Both the position numbers and the translations under genes were made by a program. A stretch of DNA of 64,000 bases. It comes from CAKVLS01 sp045638465. Its GTDB lineage: Bacteria > Bacillota > Clostridia > Christensenellales > UBA1242. Below the pieces are notes generated by a model, which was not told where the DNA came from, ran no database searches, and saw only the letters and a program-made list of their open reading frames with translations. Location: NCBI GenBank assembly GCA_045638465.1, contig JAZUBK010000043.1, positions 8,928 through 72,927 of the forward strand. Reading direction: 5' to 3'. Positions 35,212 to 44,225 of this stretch are shown in pieces; the stretch's first letter is position 1, and every line of letters begins with the position of its first letter.

Positions 35212-35240
35212 TTGTTATTAAAATTAATTTTTGCTAAACT
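35212..35240 (+). promoter_or_regulatory. Promoter of the two-component operon
   Basis: TTGTTA (35212-35217), 17 bases, TAAACT (35235-35240). Confidence 0.55.
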
Positions 35241-35258
35241 ATACTTAGGAGAAAAAAT

Positions 35259-35930
35259 ATGTTTAGTATTTTAGTTGTTGAAGACGATGTAAACCTTAAT
35301 AAACTTATGTGCTCTGTTTTGACCCAAAACGGATACAAAACATACCCTTGTCACAACGCAGATAAAGCACTAGAAAGATTTGGGGACAACTACATTGATC
35401 TTGTTATCTCAGATATAATGATGCCAGGCAAAGATGGTTACGAACTAGCAAAAGAAATAAGAACAAAAAATAGCGAAGTTCCTATTTTGTTTGTTACTGC
35501 AAAAGAATCTATCGAAGACAAAGAAAAAGGCTTTGATATCGGCATAGATGATTATATGGTAAAACCTATTGACCTCAGCGAACTTATGCTACGTGTAAAA
35601 GCCCTTCTTCGCAGAGCTAAGATAATCAACGAAAGGCAATTAACAATCGGCAAGACAAGACTTGACTATGATAGCCTAAAAGTTCATCGTGACGGCAAGA
35701 TTATAGAGCTTCCACAAAAAGAATTCTTGATTTTGTACAAGCTCCTTTCCTTCCCTGACAAAATTTTTACCAGAGCCCAAATAATGGAAGAGTTTTGGCC
35801 AGGAGATAGCGACAGCTTGGAGCGTACAGTCGATGTACATATCACAAGAATAAGAGAAAAATTAAACGACAACCCAGACTTTGAAATAATCACTGTTAGA
35901 GGTCTAGGATATAAGGCGACAATAAAATGA
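35259..35930 (+). CDS. OmpR/PhoB-type response regulator
   Basis: The 223-residue protein has an N-terminal receiver (acidic pocket VVEDD, phosphorylatable Asp in LVISDIMMPGKDG, Thr in LFVTAKE, Lys in DYMVKP). A C-terminal winged helix carries the usual SLERTVDVHITRIREKL recognition helix and wing GLGYKA. It would be phosphorylated by the histidine kinase whose ATG overlaps its stop by four bases. Targets are unknown. The PhoP-like direct repeat before 46711 is the kind of site this class binds. Confidence 0.94.
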   Translation: MFSILVVEDDVNLNKLMCSVLTQNGYKTYPCHNADKALERFGDNYIDLVISDIMMPGKDGYELAKEIRTKNSEVPILFVTAKESIEDKEKGFDIGIDDYMVKPIDLSELMLRVKALLRRAKIINERQLTIGKTRLDYDSLKVHRDGKIIELPQKEFLILYKLLSFPDKIFTRAQIMEEFWPGDSDSLERTVDVHITRIREKLNDNPDFEIITVRGLGYKATIK

Positions 35931-37003
35931 AAAACAAAAACCAACTAAAAGATAAAAAATCGCAAACTTGGGTATTTACACAACTAGTAGGGTTATCTTT
36001 GCTAACTATCGTAATGTCAATTTTGTTTTTGATAGTAACTACTGCAATATTTAGCCAATTTGATATTTTTAACCTAAACGCCCTTGTTAATAACGGATTT
36101 TTCTATGTAATCATATTTATAGCGTTTGTTATATCAACGGTTATTTCTATCTTTATCCTAAGGGAATTTTCAAAACCTCTTAGCAATCTTTCGGACGCAG
36201 CAATGCAAGTTGCCCAAGGGAATTTTGAGATCAAACTAGAAAGACCAAAAAAACGCAACGGCAAAAGCCCTAAAAAATCTGAAATTGATATGGTTTATGA
36301 TAGTTTCAACAAAATGGTCAACGAACTAAAACAAAACGAAATGTTCAAAACTGACTTTATCTCAAACGTATCACACGAAATGAAAACTCCCCTTGCAACA
36401 ATCCAAGGCTATGCGACTTTGCTACAAAACGAAAAACTAACAAAAAAAGAAAAACAAGAGTATCTATCTACAATAATCACAGCAACAAAACAGTTAACTA
36501 CTCTTACAACCAATATCCTAAAACTATCTAAACTAGAAAACCAAAGCATCTTTATTGAGCCTAAAGAATACAACCTTGCAGAACAAATACGTAGAGTAAT
36601 TTTGTCACTAGAGGGACTATGGAATAGCAAAGAGATTGACTTTAATATCGACGTTGACGAAATCTCTGCAAAACTAGATGAGTCTTTGGTTGAACAAGTA
36701 TGGAAAAACTTAATAGAAAACGCAATTAAATTTTCACCTCAAAAAGGCAAAATAGATATCTTGCTAAAGCAAGACGAATCTCATATAATAGCCACCATAA
36801 AAGACAATGGTATAGGCATGTCAGAAAACACCAAAAAGCACCTGTTTGATAAATTCTATCAAGGCGACAACTCACACTCAAAAGAAGGCAACGGCCTTGG
36901 TCTTGCCTTAGTAAAAAAGATAATAGATATCCACAACGCAGAAATAACAGTCGAAAGCGAAGTTGGTATTGGCTCAACCTTTATAATCAAATTCAAAAAA
37001 TAA
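35927..37003 (+). CDS. Sensor histidine kinase
   Basis: The 358-residue protein has two membrane helices (about 17-45 and 57-78) with only a short external loop. A HAMP-like linker (REFSKPLSNLSDAAMQVAQG), the HisKA box VSHEMKTPLA with the phospho-acceptor His, and an HATPase domain with N box NLIENAIKF, G1 DNGIGM and G2 GNGLGLALVK follow. The tiny external loop suggests sensing within the membrane or through a partner. The four-base ATGA overlap with the regulator gene indicates translational coupling. Confidence 0.94.
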   Translation: MKNKNQLKDKKSQTWVFTQLVGLSLLTIVMSILFLIVTTAIFSQFDIFNLNALVNNGFFYVIIFIAFVISTVISIFILREFSKPLSNLSDAAMQVAQGNFEIKLERPKKRNGKSPKKSEIDMVYDSFNKMVNELKQNEMFKTDFISNVSHEMKTPLATIQGYATLLQNEKLTKKEKQEYLSTIITATKQLTTLTTNILKLSKLENQSIFIEPKEYNLAEQIRRVILSLEGLWNSKEIDFNIDVDEISAKLDESLVEQVWKNLIENAIKFSPQKGKIDILLKQDESHIIATIKDNGIGMSENTKKHLFDKFYQGDNSHSKEGNGLGLALVKKIIDIHNAEITVESEVGIGSTFIIKFKK

Positions 37004-37036
37004 AAAAAGAAGTGGCAAATTCCACTTCTTTTTTTT
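37004..37036. terminator. Bidirectional terminator
   Basis: AAAGAAGTGG (37006-37015) and CCACTTCTTT (37022-37031) with T-runs on both strands. Confidence 0.9.
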
Positions 37037-37040
37037 TGTA

Positions 37041-38852
37041 TTATAATGTATTTTCTTTTGGAGTTACACTAAAGAATGAAACAATCTCGTCTCCGTCTTT
37101 TATAACTATAGAAAATCTTACATTGTTACCATAACTTGTTCCTGTTTTCATCACGCTGAAATATTCAGTTGTATTGATAACATAACAATGATTTGTTTTG
37201 TCCAAATAATACTCGCAACTTCCAGCATCAGTCCACTCTATTGATTGAGGATTTACGCCATACTCGTCACAATATTTTGTTACGTCCAAAACAGAGCAGT
37301 AAATGTCTTGCATAACAAAGTTTGTTGTAACCGCTCCATCAACTGTAAGTGTATATGAAATAGGAATATTTGTTGTCAAAGAGCTATATATTTTTTTATC
37401 AACAAGTTCTGACTCTAACTTGTGAAGGGCGTTTTCTACAGTAACCACGATAGAATATGTCTTTCCATCTTGTAGTGATGTAAGGAAGGTAGAAGGAATA
37501 ATAATGTTATAATCAGAAATTTGAGCTTCACTAGCATCTAGAGCAATAAATGAGCCGTTATTTATAAATTTACCATCAACACCACCCTCAGCATCAAGAA
37601 CTTTTGTTTCAGCCTCTGTGTAGTGAGTTTCGGTTTGGTTGCCTGTATTTTCAAAAGGAACAAGTACATGGCTTTTTTTGTTGCCAATAATTACACCATT
37701 ATTTGTGCAATTAATTACTTCATGAATATTTTGAACTATGGTATTTGTTTTGTATGTGTCATTACCAAAGAATATTCCGATAGAACCTGTAGTTGTTACA
37801 TCTGCATTGTTTACACAATTTCTAAAAGTAACTTTTCCATCTGTTTTTGGATAACCACCAACAAAAATTCCACTCCAACTTGAAGTTGAATTTATTTTTG
37901 TTACGTCCATTGTGCAATTTGTTATATCAAAAGACGCATCGTGCATAACGTGACTGATAAACGCAGATTTATTTGTTCCTTGTTGATTAATTGGGGCGCC
38001 GTTTGAATCTATAGTAATATTCTCAAATTTTGTTGTATCTCTACGTGCTCCTTCATTATAAACGCCACCGCTTGTATAAAAAGCAAGACCTACAACACTG
38101 TCTGCCAAAGAAACATCTAGGTTTTTAATTGTTGTATCTACTATTATGTTAAATATATAACCTGAAGGAAAGTTGGTTGGGTTTACATTAGAAAGTTTGT
38201 AATTTCCCTCATTATCATTTGTAAAAACATTTGTTTTTGCTCCGTCTAGTACAAATGAAGAATAACCAGTTGCGGTAATTACTTGGCTATCAAAGACGAT
38301 ATCATTTATTAATCTAAAATATTGTTTTGAGGTTTCATAAGTCCAAGTTTTTACACCACTTTTCTCAGCGCTTACTACATTTACTGTAGCATATCCAGTT
38401 GTTTTAACAACTTTGTCATAAGTGTCTGAACTAGGGACTTTTGTATCTCCTTGGTAATAATCTACTTCTTCGCTACTTGTAAGTGCAGAAACAGAATCTG
38501 CCATTTTCTTGAAATGCTCTTCGGTAGAAATAAGATATGGATTTTCTTGTGTTCCGTTACCACCTTTTGCAATTAGTGTAGCGGTATCATTTTTCCAACC
38601 TTTTAATACCCATTGTCTAGCATAACCATTTTCATCTTCTAGAACAGGCCAATTTGTTTGGTCATTTAAATCTTTTTTATCAATCTTCTTTACAACATTT
38701 TTTGTAGAAGAATCGTTATCTTCATCAAAAACCAAGGTATAACTAGAGTTTTCTTTGTCTCCATCGTTATTGCCACAAGCCGTAAACATGCCTGTGCAAC
38801 ATATTGCAGCCAAAGAACCTAACGCTATCTTTTTTAGAATATCCTTTTTCAT
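37041..38852 (-). CDS. Lipoprotein with beta-helix-like repeats
   Basis: The signal peptide MKKDILKKIALGSLAAICC leads to the lipobox MFTAC, almost the same as in the lipoprotein at 23299 (IFTAC), so the two look like members of one export family. Residues 90-110 have GNGTQENPYLISTEEHFKKM, the GTxxNPYxIxxxxxLxxL motif common before GLUG or parallel beta-helix domains of gut surface proteins. The middle (160-420) is rich in Asn/Thr turns and short strands (DFTIDSNGAPINQ-like, FRNCVNNADVTTTG). The C-terminal 170 residues look beta-sandwich-like. Binding of polysaccharides or other surface ligands is inference. AGGAGG precedes the start. It is monocistronic. Confidence 0.78.
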   Translation of the reverse strand: MKKDILKKIALGSLAAICCTGMFTACGNNDGDKENSSYTLVFDEDNDSSTKNVVKKIDKKDLNDQTNWPVLEDENGYARQWVLKGWKNDTATLIAKGGNGTQENPYLISTEEHFKKMADSVSALTSSEEVDYYQGDTKVPSSDTYDKVVKTTGYATVNVVSAEKSGVKTWTYETSKQYFRLINDIVFDSQVITATGYSSFVLDGAKTNVFTNDNEGNYKLSNVNPTNFPSGYIFNIIVDTTIKNLDVSLADSVVGLAFYTSGGVYNEGARRDTTKFENITIDSNGAPINQQGTNKSAFISHVMHDASFDITNCTMDVTKINSTSSWSGIFVGGYPKTDGKVTFRNCVNNADVTTTGSIGIFFGNDTYKTNTIVQNIHEVINCTNNGVIIGNKKSHVLVPFENTGNQTETHYTEAETKVLDAEGGVDGKFINNGSFIALDASEAQISDYNIIIPSTFLTSLQDGKTYSIVVTVENALHKLESELVDKKIYSSLTTNIPISYTLTVDGAVTTNFVMQDIYCSVLDVTKYCDEYGVNPQSIEWTDAGSCEYYLDKTNHCYVINTTEYFSVMKTGTSYGNNVRFSIVIKDGDEIVSFFSVTPKENTL

Positions 38853-39026
38853 TTTTACCTCCTAAAAAATTCTACTTTTATTGTACATTTTTTATTCTCT
38901 CTATGTCAAATTATTTATATATATATTATGCGTATAACTTAATTAAAATATCAATCTAAAATCTTCCCCTTGTGCCTAAGCAAAGCTTTTTTTTATAATT
39001 AAAATAATTATTCTAAACTTCATTGT

Positions 39027-39055
39027 TTGATTTTTAATAAAAAGTATATTATAAT
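39027..39055 (+). promoter_or_regulatory. tRNA-Arg promoter
   Basis: TTGATT (39027-39032), 17 bases, TATAAT (39050-39055), 29 bases before the mature tRNA. Confidence 0.8.
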
Positions 39056-39084
39056 AGCAATATCGCAAAGCAATACAAGATTAT

Positions 39085-39159
39085 GTTTTTGTAGTTCAAT
39101 GGATAGAACAGTCGCCTCCTAAGCGACCGATGCGGGTTCGATTCCCGCCGAGAACACCA
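39085..39159 (+). tRNA. tRNA-Arg (anticodon CCU)
   Basis: A full cloverleaf can be folded: acceptor stem GTTTTTG with CGAGAAC, D stem GTTC/GAAC, anticodon stem GTCGC/GCGAC with loop CTCCTAA (anticodon CCT at 39118-39120), T stem GCGGG/CCCGC with loop TTCGATT, discriminator A and an encoded CCA. It reads AGG codons. It stands alone between a good promoter and a terminator. Confidence 0.95.
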
Positions 39160-39160
39160 C

Positions 39161-39197
39161 AAAAAAAACGCCTCAGATTTTTGAGGCGTTTTTTTTG
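39161..39197 (+). terminator. Terminator after the tRNA
   Basis: AAAACGCCTCA (39165-39175) and TGAGGCGTTTT (39182-39192), then a T-run. Confidence 0.92.
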
Positions 39198-39224
39198 ATT
39201 AAAAGAAAACCACGGCTTTTATAT

Positions 39225-39253
39225 TTGATAAAAATATTGTGCTGTGGTATACT
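39225..39253 (+). promoter_or_regulatory. Promoter of the sugar kinase gene
   Basis: TTGATA (39225-39230), 17 bases, TATACT (39248-39253). Confidence 0.8.
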
Positions 39254-39282
39254 GACCTTGGAATTTTTGAGAGGGAAAAATT

Positions 39283-40311
39283 ATGAATAACAAAAAGAAC
39301 ATTGTTGCTTTTGGGGAGATTATGCTAAGGCTTACTCCACCTGATTATACAACTATCGCCCAAGCTAGAAACTTCATCGCAAATTATGGCGGTGGCGAAG
39401 CAAATGTTTTAGTCTCACTATCACATTTGGGCCACAACACTGAGTTTATAACAAAAGTACCTGACAACCAACTTGGCGAATCTGCAATAAAACACCTAAA
39501 AGGCCACGGAGTAAATACAGATCATATCGCAAGGGGCGGATCTAACCTTGGTATGTATTTTGTAGAAACAGGTTTTGGTGGTAGACCATCAAAAGTTTTG
39601 TATAACCGTAAATACTCATCTGTTACTACTATTGAACCAAAAGACATTGATTTTGACGAAGTGTTTTCTAACGCTAGTTGGTTTCATCTTTCTGGCATCA
39701 CTCTTGCTCTTGGCAATCACACTAGAACACTTGCCTATAAGTGCCTTGAGTACTGCGTAAAGTACGGCGTAAAAGTTTCTTTTGACTTTAACTACCGCTC
39801 TAAACTTTGGGATAATATTGATAGTGCAAGACCATATTTTAAAAAGGTTATTCCTTTTGTTGACGTATTGTTTGCGAACCATTTTGATATTCAAGAGATT
39901 TTGGAAGTAAAGCTAGACGAAGAACCTTCAGATCTTATAACAAAGAAAATTGAACTTTCTAAAAAGCTGATTTCTCAAACAAAACTAACATATGTGTTTG
40001 GCACTGATCGTGTCGTTCACACCGCCAGTGACAACTCGTTGTCTTCATACTGCATAGATAAAAAAGGCAACTACCATAGCCACGGACCAATTAGATTTTC
40101 TATCTATGACCGAATAGGTGGTGGTGATGCTTTTGCCTCTGGAGTTTTACATGGTCTAATCAAAGATTTTAAAAACCCAGAGTACGCACTAAAGTTTGGC
40201 CTTGCTACATCTATACTAGAGCATACTTTGTATGGCGACGTTTCTACATTGTCAGAAGCAGAGGTTGAAGAGTTTATCAAAACCAACGGCGACGCCAGTA
40301 TCCAAAGATAA
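39283..40311 (+). CDS. PfkB-family sugar kinase, probably 2-dehydro-3-deoxygluconokinase
   Basis: The 342-residue PfkB kinase begins IVAFGEIMLRLTPP and has the substrate motif YGGGEANVLVSLSHLG, the KDG-kinase-like LGMYFVETGFGGRPSKVLYNR and FDFNYRSKLW segments, and the C-terminal catalytic motif DRIGGGDAFASG. These spellings match KDG kinases (2-keto-3-deoxygluconate to KDPG). No aldolase or uronate gene is next to it, so the pathway is unconfirmed and another keto-sugar or fructose-like substrate is possible. It is a single gene with a near-consensus promoter. Confidence 0.8.
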   Translation: MNNKKNIVAFGEIMLRLTPPDYTTIAQARNFIANYGGGEANVLVSLSHLGHNTEFITKVPDNQLGESAIKHLKGHGVNTDHIARGGSNLGMYFVETGFGGRPSKVLYNRKYSSVTTIEPKDIDFDEVFSNASWFHLSGITLALGNHTRTLAYKCLEYCVKYGVKVSFDFNYRSKLWDNIDSARPYFKKVIPFVDVLFANHFDIQEILEVKLDEEPSDLITKKIELSKKLISQTKLTYVFGTDRVVHTASDNSLSSYCIDKKGNYHSHGPIRFSIYDRIGGGDAFASGVLHGLIKDFKNPEYALKFGLATSILEHTLYGDVSTLSEAEVEEFIKTNGDASIQR

Positions 40312-40313
40312 TC

Positions 40314-40350
40314 ATAAAAAGAACCTAAAACATAGGTTCTTTTTTTTATT
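40314..40350 (+). terminator. Terminator after the sugar kinase
   Basis: AAAAAGAACCTA (40316-40327) and TAGGTTCTTTTT (40333-40344). Confidence 0.88.
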
Positions 40351-40377
40351 TTTTCAGTTTTTGCAAATTTTGGGGTA

Positions 40378-40406
40378 TTGACAGTGGGCTTTGGTTGGGG
40401 TAAACT
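40378..40406 (+). promoter_or_regulatory. Strong promoter of the 476-residue orphan gene
   Basis: Consensus TTGACA (40378-40383), 17 bases, TAAACT (40401-40406). The spacer is unusually G-rich. Confidence 0.8.
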
Positions 40407-40407
40407 A

Positions 40408-40427
40408 TTATTGTCGTAAGACAATAA
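40408..40427 (+). promoter_or_regulatory. 8-bp palindrome with GTAA centre over the transcription start
   Basis: TTATTGTC-GTAA-GACAATAA is a perfect inverted repeat lying from just after the -10 to just before the AAGGAG site. Because it covers +1 it is better explained as an operator than as a complete RNA hairpin. Confidence 0.45.
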
Positions 40428-40438
40428 GGAGATATTAA

Positions 40439-41869
40439 ATGTATTATACTAAACAAAAAGGTTTTGGACCATTTAAGCGTTGGGCTTTGATGGAAAAGGT
40501 TACACCTAGACACAAAGAGGAAGAAGTAAAACTAAGAAATGGCTTTTTGTACACAGAAGGTGGCAAAAGACCTATCAGTTCTGCACAAATCACTATTGAC
40601 AAAGACGGTTTTATTGTATTTGAAGGTACAGGCAGAACTTCTGTTAGGGCAAAATCTTTTGAAGCATATAGTAATGGATATGTATTTAGAACTGACGAAG
40701 GCACACAAGGTTATATAGCAAGAAATGGTAACGTTGTAAATCCAGTTCAAAAAGGATATACATACAAAGATGGTGCTACTGTCACTGGCGTTGAAGTAAG
40801 TGGCAAGACACTTGTTTTCCAAAAGGTTTCTAACGATGGAAAAATCTTCTATACAGTAGGCGACGCTCTATCTGGCCTTGAAGTTTTCCCAGGAAAATAT
40901 ACTAGTTATTCTTTTGGTGACAGAGAGGAAGGAATCCTTGGCAAATTTATTATCCTAGGCAATGCAGACGGAACAAAAACCATTGTAAACCATGCTTGGG
41001 CTATGCTAGGCGAAAACATCACAAAATATGCAAAGTGCGATGAAACTTTGTATTTGCTAAGCAACACACCAAAGAATCCAAACGGCCACAAAACAGTGCT
41101 TGAAGGTTACCCTATAGCAACTGCAACTACTGGAACACCTACTTTGAAATTTTTGCAATATGGCGTAACAGAATTTGACATAGATTATAGAGAGTTGATC
41201 ACATATGATGGCAAACTATCTACAGTATATGACGTTTCACCTTACGAAAAAGGTTCTATTATCCCTAGATTCTCTAGAGAGGGTAAGATCACAAACATTT
41301 CACCTATGTTCGACGAACATGATTTCTATACATTAGAAAAAGACGGCGAAAAAACAGTTCTTCTAGAAAATGGTACTCCATGTAACAACCCAGAGCTAAA
41401 AGGCCTAAAATCTATCGGCGAAAGACATGGTTTTGCTTACGTTGTAGATGTAGAAACTAAAGACGGAGTAAAACACGGCGTTGTTAGAACAAAAGACCTT
41501 TCTACACTTGTTGCTCCTCGATATGACAGAATAAAATTTTTGGGAAGAGATGAAGACGAAGAAAAACTTTGTCTTGCAACTTTTGGTCAAACATTTAGAA
41601 TAGACAAATTTACTCCTGCATGTATTTCTGGACAAGAAACAATTTATACATCAGAAAATTTAGTTCCTCTAAACCAATATGAAAAGGCACAACTAATCAA
41701 AAACGAGCCTTACACTCTATATGTATCAGATTCTGTTGATGAATGCAAAGTTCTTGACCTTAGCGGAAAAGATAACAGACCAGTTGCTTATAATGCAGCA
41801 GTATATGCAAGTAAACAACTTGGAATTCCTCTTCCATCAAAAGATATTGAATTTGTAAAAGATTGTTAA
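40439..41869 (+). CDS. Uncharacterised cytoplasmic beta-repeat protein
   Basis: I do not recognise this 476-residue protein. It has no signal peptide and no membrane helix. It is built of many short beta strands separated by DG, NG and GK turns (KDGFIVFEG, SNGYVFRTDEG, KDGVKHGVVRTKD), which resembles WG-repeat or beta-propeller proteins without the exact WG signature. The segment KDGVKHGVVRTKDLSTLVAP-RYD is close to a WG repeat (G-x-x-d ... i-P-x-y-d). It has a consensus promoter, an AGGAG site and its own terminator, so it is probably well expressed. Confidence 0.65.
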   Translation: MYYTKQKGFGPFKRWALMEKVTPRHKEEEVKLRNGFLYTEGGKRPISSAQITIDKDGFIVFEGTGRTSVRAKSFEAYSNGYVFRTDEGTQGYIARNGNVVNPVQKGYTYKDGATVTGVEVSGKTLVFQKVSNDGKIFYTVGDALSGLEVFPGKYTSYSFGDREEGILGKFIILGNADGTKTIVNHAWAMLGENITKYAKCDETLYLLSNTPKNPNGHKTVLEGYPIATATTGTPTLKFLQYGVTEFDIDYRELITYDGKLSTVYDVSPYEKGSIIPRFSREGKITNISPMFDEHDFYTLEKDGEKTVLLENGTPCNNPELKGLKSIGERHGFAYVVDVETKDGVKHGVVRTKDLSTLVAPRYDRIKFLGRDEDEEKLCLATFGQTFRIDKFTPACISGQETIYTSENLVPLNQYEKAQLIKNEPYTLYVSDSVDECKVLDLSGKDNRPVAYNAAVYASKQLGIPLPSKDIEFVKDC

Positions 41870-41872
41870 TAA

Positions 41873-41911
41873 ACAAAAAAACACATATCACTTTTGATAT
41901 GTGTTTTTTAT
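41873..41911. terminator. Bidirectional terminator
   Basis: AACACATATCA and TGATATGTGTT arms around CTTT, with long A- and T-runs, between the orphan gene (+) and chrA (-). Confidence 0.9.
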
Positions 41912-41915
41912 TTTT

Positions 41916-42494
41916 CTAAATTGGCAAAGCATATAGCAAAAGCCCTAAAGATGCAGAAATCAAAATAATGATTATTGGTGACAGCTTTTTGTTTTTTACT
42001 TTTAACAAGGTAAAGTATAAAGTAGCAAGAATACCAAATATTACAATACCCTTCCAATCGATAACCATTTTGTCGCCGATAGTTGCAACATTGAAGATTG
42101 TGCTTATAATCATAGTAATTGAAGTAGCCAAAATAAGTCCAACAACAGCAGGTCTTATCCCACTAAGCACCCCTTGAACTCCTGCGTATTTTAGAATATT
42201 TTTTAAAACCGCACTAACTATAAGTATAATAATAAAAGCAGGAAGTACCACTCCTAGAGTGGCAAGAAAAGCCCCTAAGATTCCACCCTGAGAAGAACCT
42301 ATAAAGGTTGCCATATTTACAGCTATTGGGCCAGGGGTTGATTCTGATACCGCAATAAAGTTCATAAAGACATCTTCAGTTAGCCAACCATTAGACAACA
42401 CCTCTTCTCTCATAAGAGGAATCATACCATATCCGCCACCAAAAGAGACTGCACCAATTTTGAGAAAGGTTAAAAATAGTTTTAGATAAATCAT
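41916..42494 (-). CDS. Chromate transporter subunit (short CHR protein, second gene)
   Basis: The 192-residue CHR domain shows FGGGYGMIPLMREEV and SESTPGPIAVNMATF, the two family signatures, and about six membrane helices. Short CHR proteins are encoded in pairs and function together. The stop of the first gene overlaps this ATG by four bases (ATGA). In Clostridia the physiological anion is often not chromate, so the substrate is left open. Confidence 0.9.
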   Translation of the reverse strand: MIYLKLFLTFLKIGAVSFGGGYGMIPLMREEVLSNGWLTEDVFMNFIAVSESTPGPIAVNMATFIGSSQGGILGAFLATLGVVLPAFIIILIVSAVLKNILKYAGVQGVLSGIRPAVVGLILATSITMIISTIFNVATIGDKMVIDWKGIVIFGILATLYFTLLKVKNKKLSPIIIILISASLGLLLYALPI

Positions 42495-43354
42495 TTCTTG
42501 CCCTCCTTTTTCTTAGGAGGTTTTTTAGTAGAAGATTTATTTTTTCTTTCTTTTTTATAATCGACCTTTTCAGAATCTGGCTTTGTTTCTTCTTTTTCTG
42601 TATTAGGCTCTATTTCTGTTGAAGTTTTGTTTTCATTTAATTTTTCAAAAATATCATCTAACTTTTCGCTATCGTTTTCTATTTCTTTTGATATAGCAGA
42701 TAGTGTTTCTTTGCTTTCGGTTATTTTTTCTTGATTTAGTTTTGAATCTTCTACCTGCATATTTTGGGTTTGTTTAGCAAGTTTTCTTTTTGTAATTATA
42801 TTGCAAATGTGATAGCTAAATAGTCCCACGATGCCACTAATTAAAATATAATAAATAGATGAAAATTTAACCGCAAATAACGAAAAACAAATCATAAGTA
42901 TTGCAGTAACTGACAAGATGATTATTGGCAAAGGTTTTCGCTTGATGTCTTTTAACATCTTAACCCCTGCAGTAAATATCAAAAATGCCACGCCTACTTG
43001 AATACCTCTGAAAGCATACGCCACATACTCCAAAGACAAAAAAGCATCTAAAAATAGTGAAATAACAAATATAATAACAAAAGATGGAATACATACTGCA
43101 ACCGTTGCAGCAAGTGAACCCCAAAATTTCGCCATTTTATAACCTATATATGTAGCACTATTTATTGCGATAGGCCCAGGCGAAGATTCTGCTATAGCTA
43201 TCATATCCAAAAACTCTTCTTTTGACATCCATTTACGTTTGGATACAAATTCATTTTCTAAAAGCGCAATCATACCATATCCGCCGCCAAAAGTAAATAA
43301 GCCTATCTTGAGCATGGTATAAAATAGCGTAAAAACAATTTTTCCTTTTTTCAT
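42491..43354 (-). CDS. Chromate transporter subunit (short CHR protein, first gene) with charged tail
   Basis: Residues 1-195 are a CHR domain with FGGGYGMIALLENEF and AESSPGPIAINSATY. The remaining 90 residues are a hydrophilic Glu/Lys-rich extension ending in KKPPKKKEGKK, which is not part of the family. It is the first gene of the pair, with AAGGAA as ribosome binding site. Confidence 0.9.
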   Translation of the reverse strand: MKKGKIVFTLFYTMLKIGLFTFGGGYGMIALLENEFVSKRKWMSKEEFLDMIAIAESSPGPIAINSATYIGYKMAKFWGSLAATVAVCIPSFVIIFVISLFLDAFLSLEYVAYAFRGIQVGVAFLIFTAGVKMLKDIKRKPLPIIILSVTAILMICFSLFAVKFSSIYYILISGIVGLFSYHICNIITKRKLAKQTQNMQVEDSKLNQEKITESKETLSAISKEIENDSEKLDDIFEKLNENKTSTEIEPNTEKEETKPDSEKVDYKKERKNKSSTKKPPKKKEGKK

Positions 43355-43386
43355 AGATTTTCCTTTTATGTGTTTATTGTATATTT

Positions 43387-43415
43387 TTTATATCTTCTTA
43401 TCAAGCGTTTGACAA
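43387..43415 (-). promoter_or_regulatory. Promoter of the chr pair
   Basis: On the minus strand TTGTCA (43415-43410), 17 bases, TATAAA (43392-43387). Confidence 0.7.
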
Positions 43416-43417
43416 AT

Positions 43418-43450
43418 AAAAAAACCACAAGGGTTTACCTTGTGGTAATT
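43418..43450 (-). terminator. Terminator after the 209-residue membrane protein gene
   Basis: ACCACAAGG (43424-43432) and CCTTGTGGT (43438-43446), T-run on the minus strand. Confidence 0.85.
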
Positions 43451-43452
43451 TT

Positions 43453-44082
43453 TTATTCGTCGTCTTCTTCGTATTCGCCGATACCAAACTCTCTTTTTAT
43501 TGCTTGGCTATATTGTCTTACGTGTACTTTGGCTCTCATCATACGATAATTCTTTATCTGACTTGCTCTTAATTTCGGCAGGTCGATGGCGAGCATCTCA
43601 AAACCATCCCAAAAGAATGTCCATGCGATAATTGATATAAGTAGGTCAACAAATGGTTGGCCCCATACATACAATACTACAAATTCTAAAAGCGCTACTA
43701 ACACACCTAAAAGAAGTAGCATTGATCCCAAAAGAATATTTTTCTTCATTTCCTTATTTTGGGTTACTATCCTTTCGGCATAGTGTCTTTTTACGGCTCT
43801 TCTTATACGTTTTTTATCAAAGTTGTCAGTTGGCTCTTCGGTATAGATATCTATAGAGATATCGTCTTTTTGTGGAAATTGTCCAGCAAACATCTCTACA
43901 TACTCTATAACGTCTTTGCTTACCATATCGTAAGTTTTGAACGAGCATGGATAGAAAAAGTCTTCTAGTTCTTTTAGTCCCACGTTAATTATTGCATTGC
44001 CTTGGTCATCGTATTCGATATCTTCGGCTTCTTTCATCGGCGTACTTTTCTTTAATTTTCTTAAAGTTTTACTTCCAAACAT
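43453..44082 (-). CDS. Uncharacterised two-helix membrane protein
   Basis: The 209-residue protein has a hydrophilic N-terminal half, two closely spaced membrane helices (about 115-135 and 142-160, LLGSMLLLLGVLVALLEFVVL and LLISIIAWTFFWDGF) and a basic then acidic tail (GEYEEDDE). No family is recognised. The start lacks a good ribosome binding site (AAGGAG is 19 bases away), although its promoter is a perfect consensus. It is a single gene, upstream of but separate from the chr pair. Confidence 0.7.
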   Translation of the reverse strand: MFGSKTLRKLKKSTPMKEAEDIEYDDQGNAIINVGLKELEDFFYPCSFKTYDMVSKDVIEYVEMFAGQFPQKDDISIDIYTEEPTDNFDKKRIRRAVKRHYAERIVTQNKEMKKNILLGSMLLLLGVLVALLEFVVLYVWGQPFVDLLISIIAWTFFWDGFEMLAIDLPKLRASQIKNYRMMRAKVHVRQYSQAIKREFGIGEYEEDDE

Positions 44083-44132
44083 AAAATATTTTTTTAATAA
44101 ACTCCTTATGTCAATATTTCATTGACCACCAT

Positions 44133-44161
44133 ATTATACCCTTTTAAACATTTTTTGTCAA
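44133..44161 (-). promoter_or_regulatory. Perfect consensus sigma-A promoter
   Basis: On the minus strand TTGACA (44161-44156), 17 bases, TATAAT (44138-44133). It drives the gene at 43453-44082 with a leader of about 44 bases. Confidence 0.88.
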
Positions 44162-44185
44162 ATATCCTAACATTGGGGCAATAGT

Positions 44186-44219
44186 AAAGGCAACCCAAAA
44201 GCCTTTTTGAGTTGCCTTA
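44186..44219 (-). terminator. Hairpin after the PH-domain gene
   Basis: AAGGCAACCCAAAA pairs with TTTTTGAGTTGCCTT with one mismatch. The minus-strand T-tract is short, so the terminator is moderate. Confidence 0.65.
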
Positions 44220-44225
44220 TATTAT

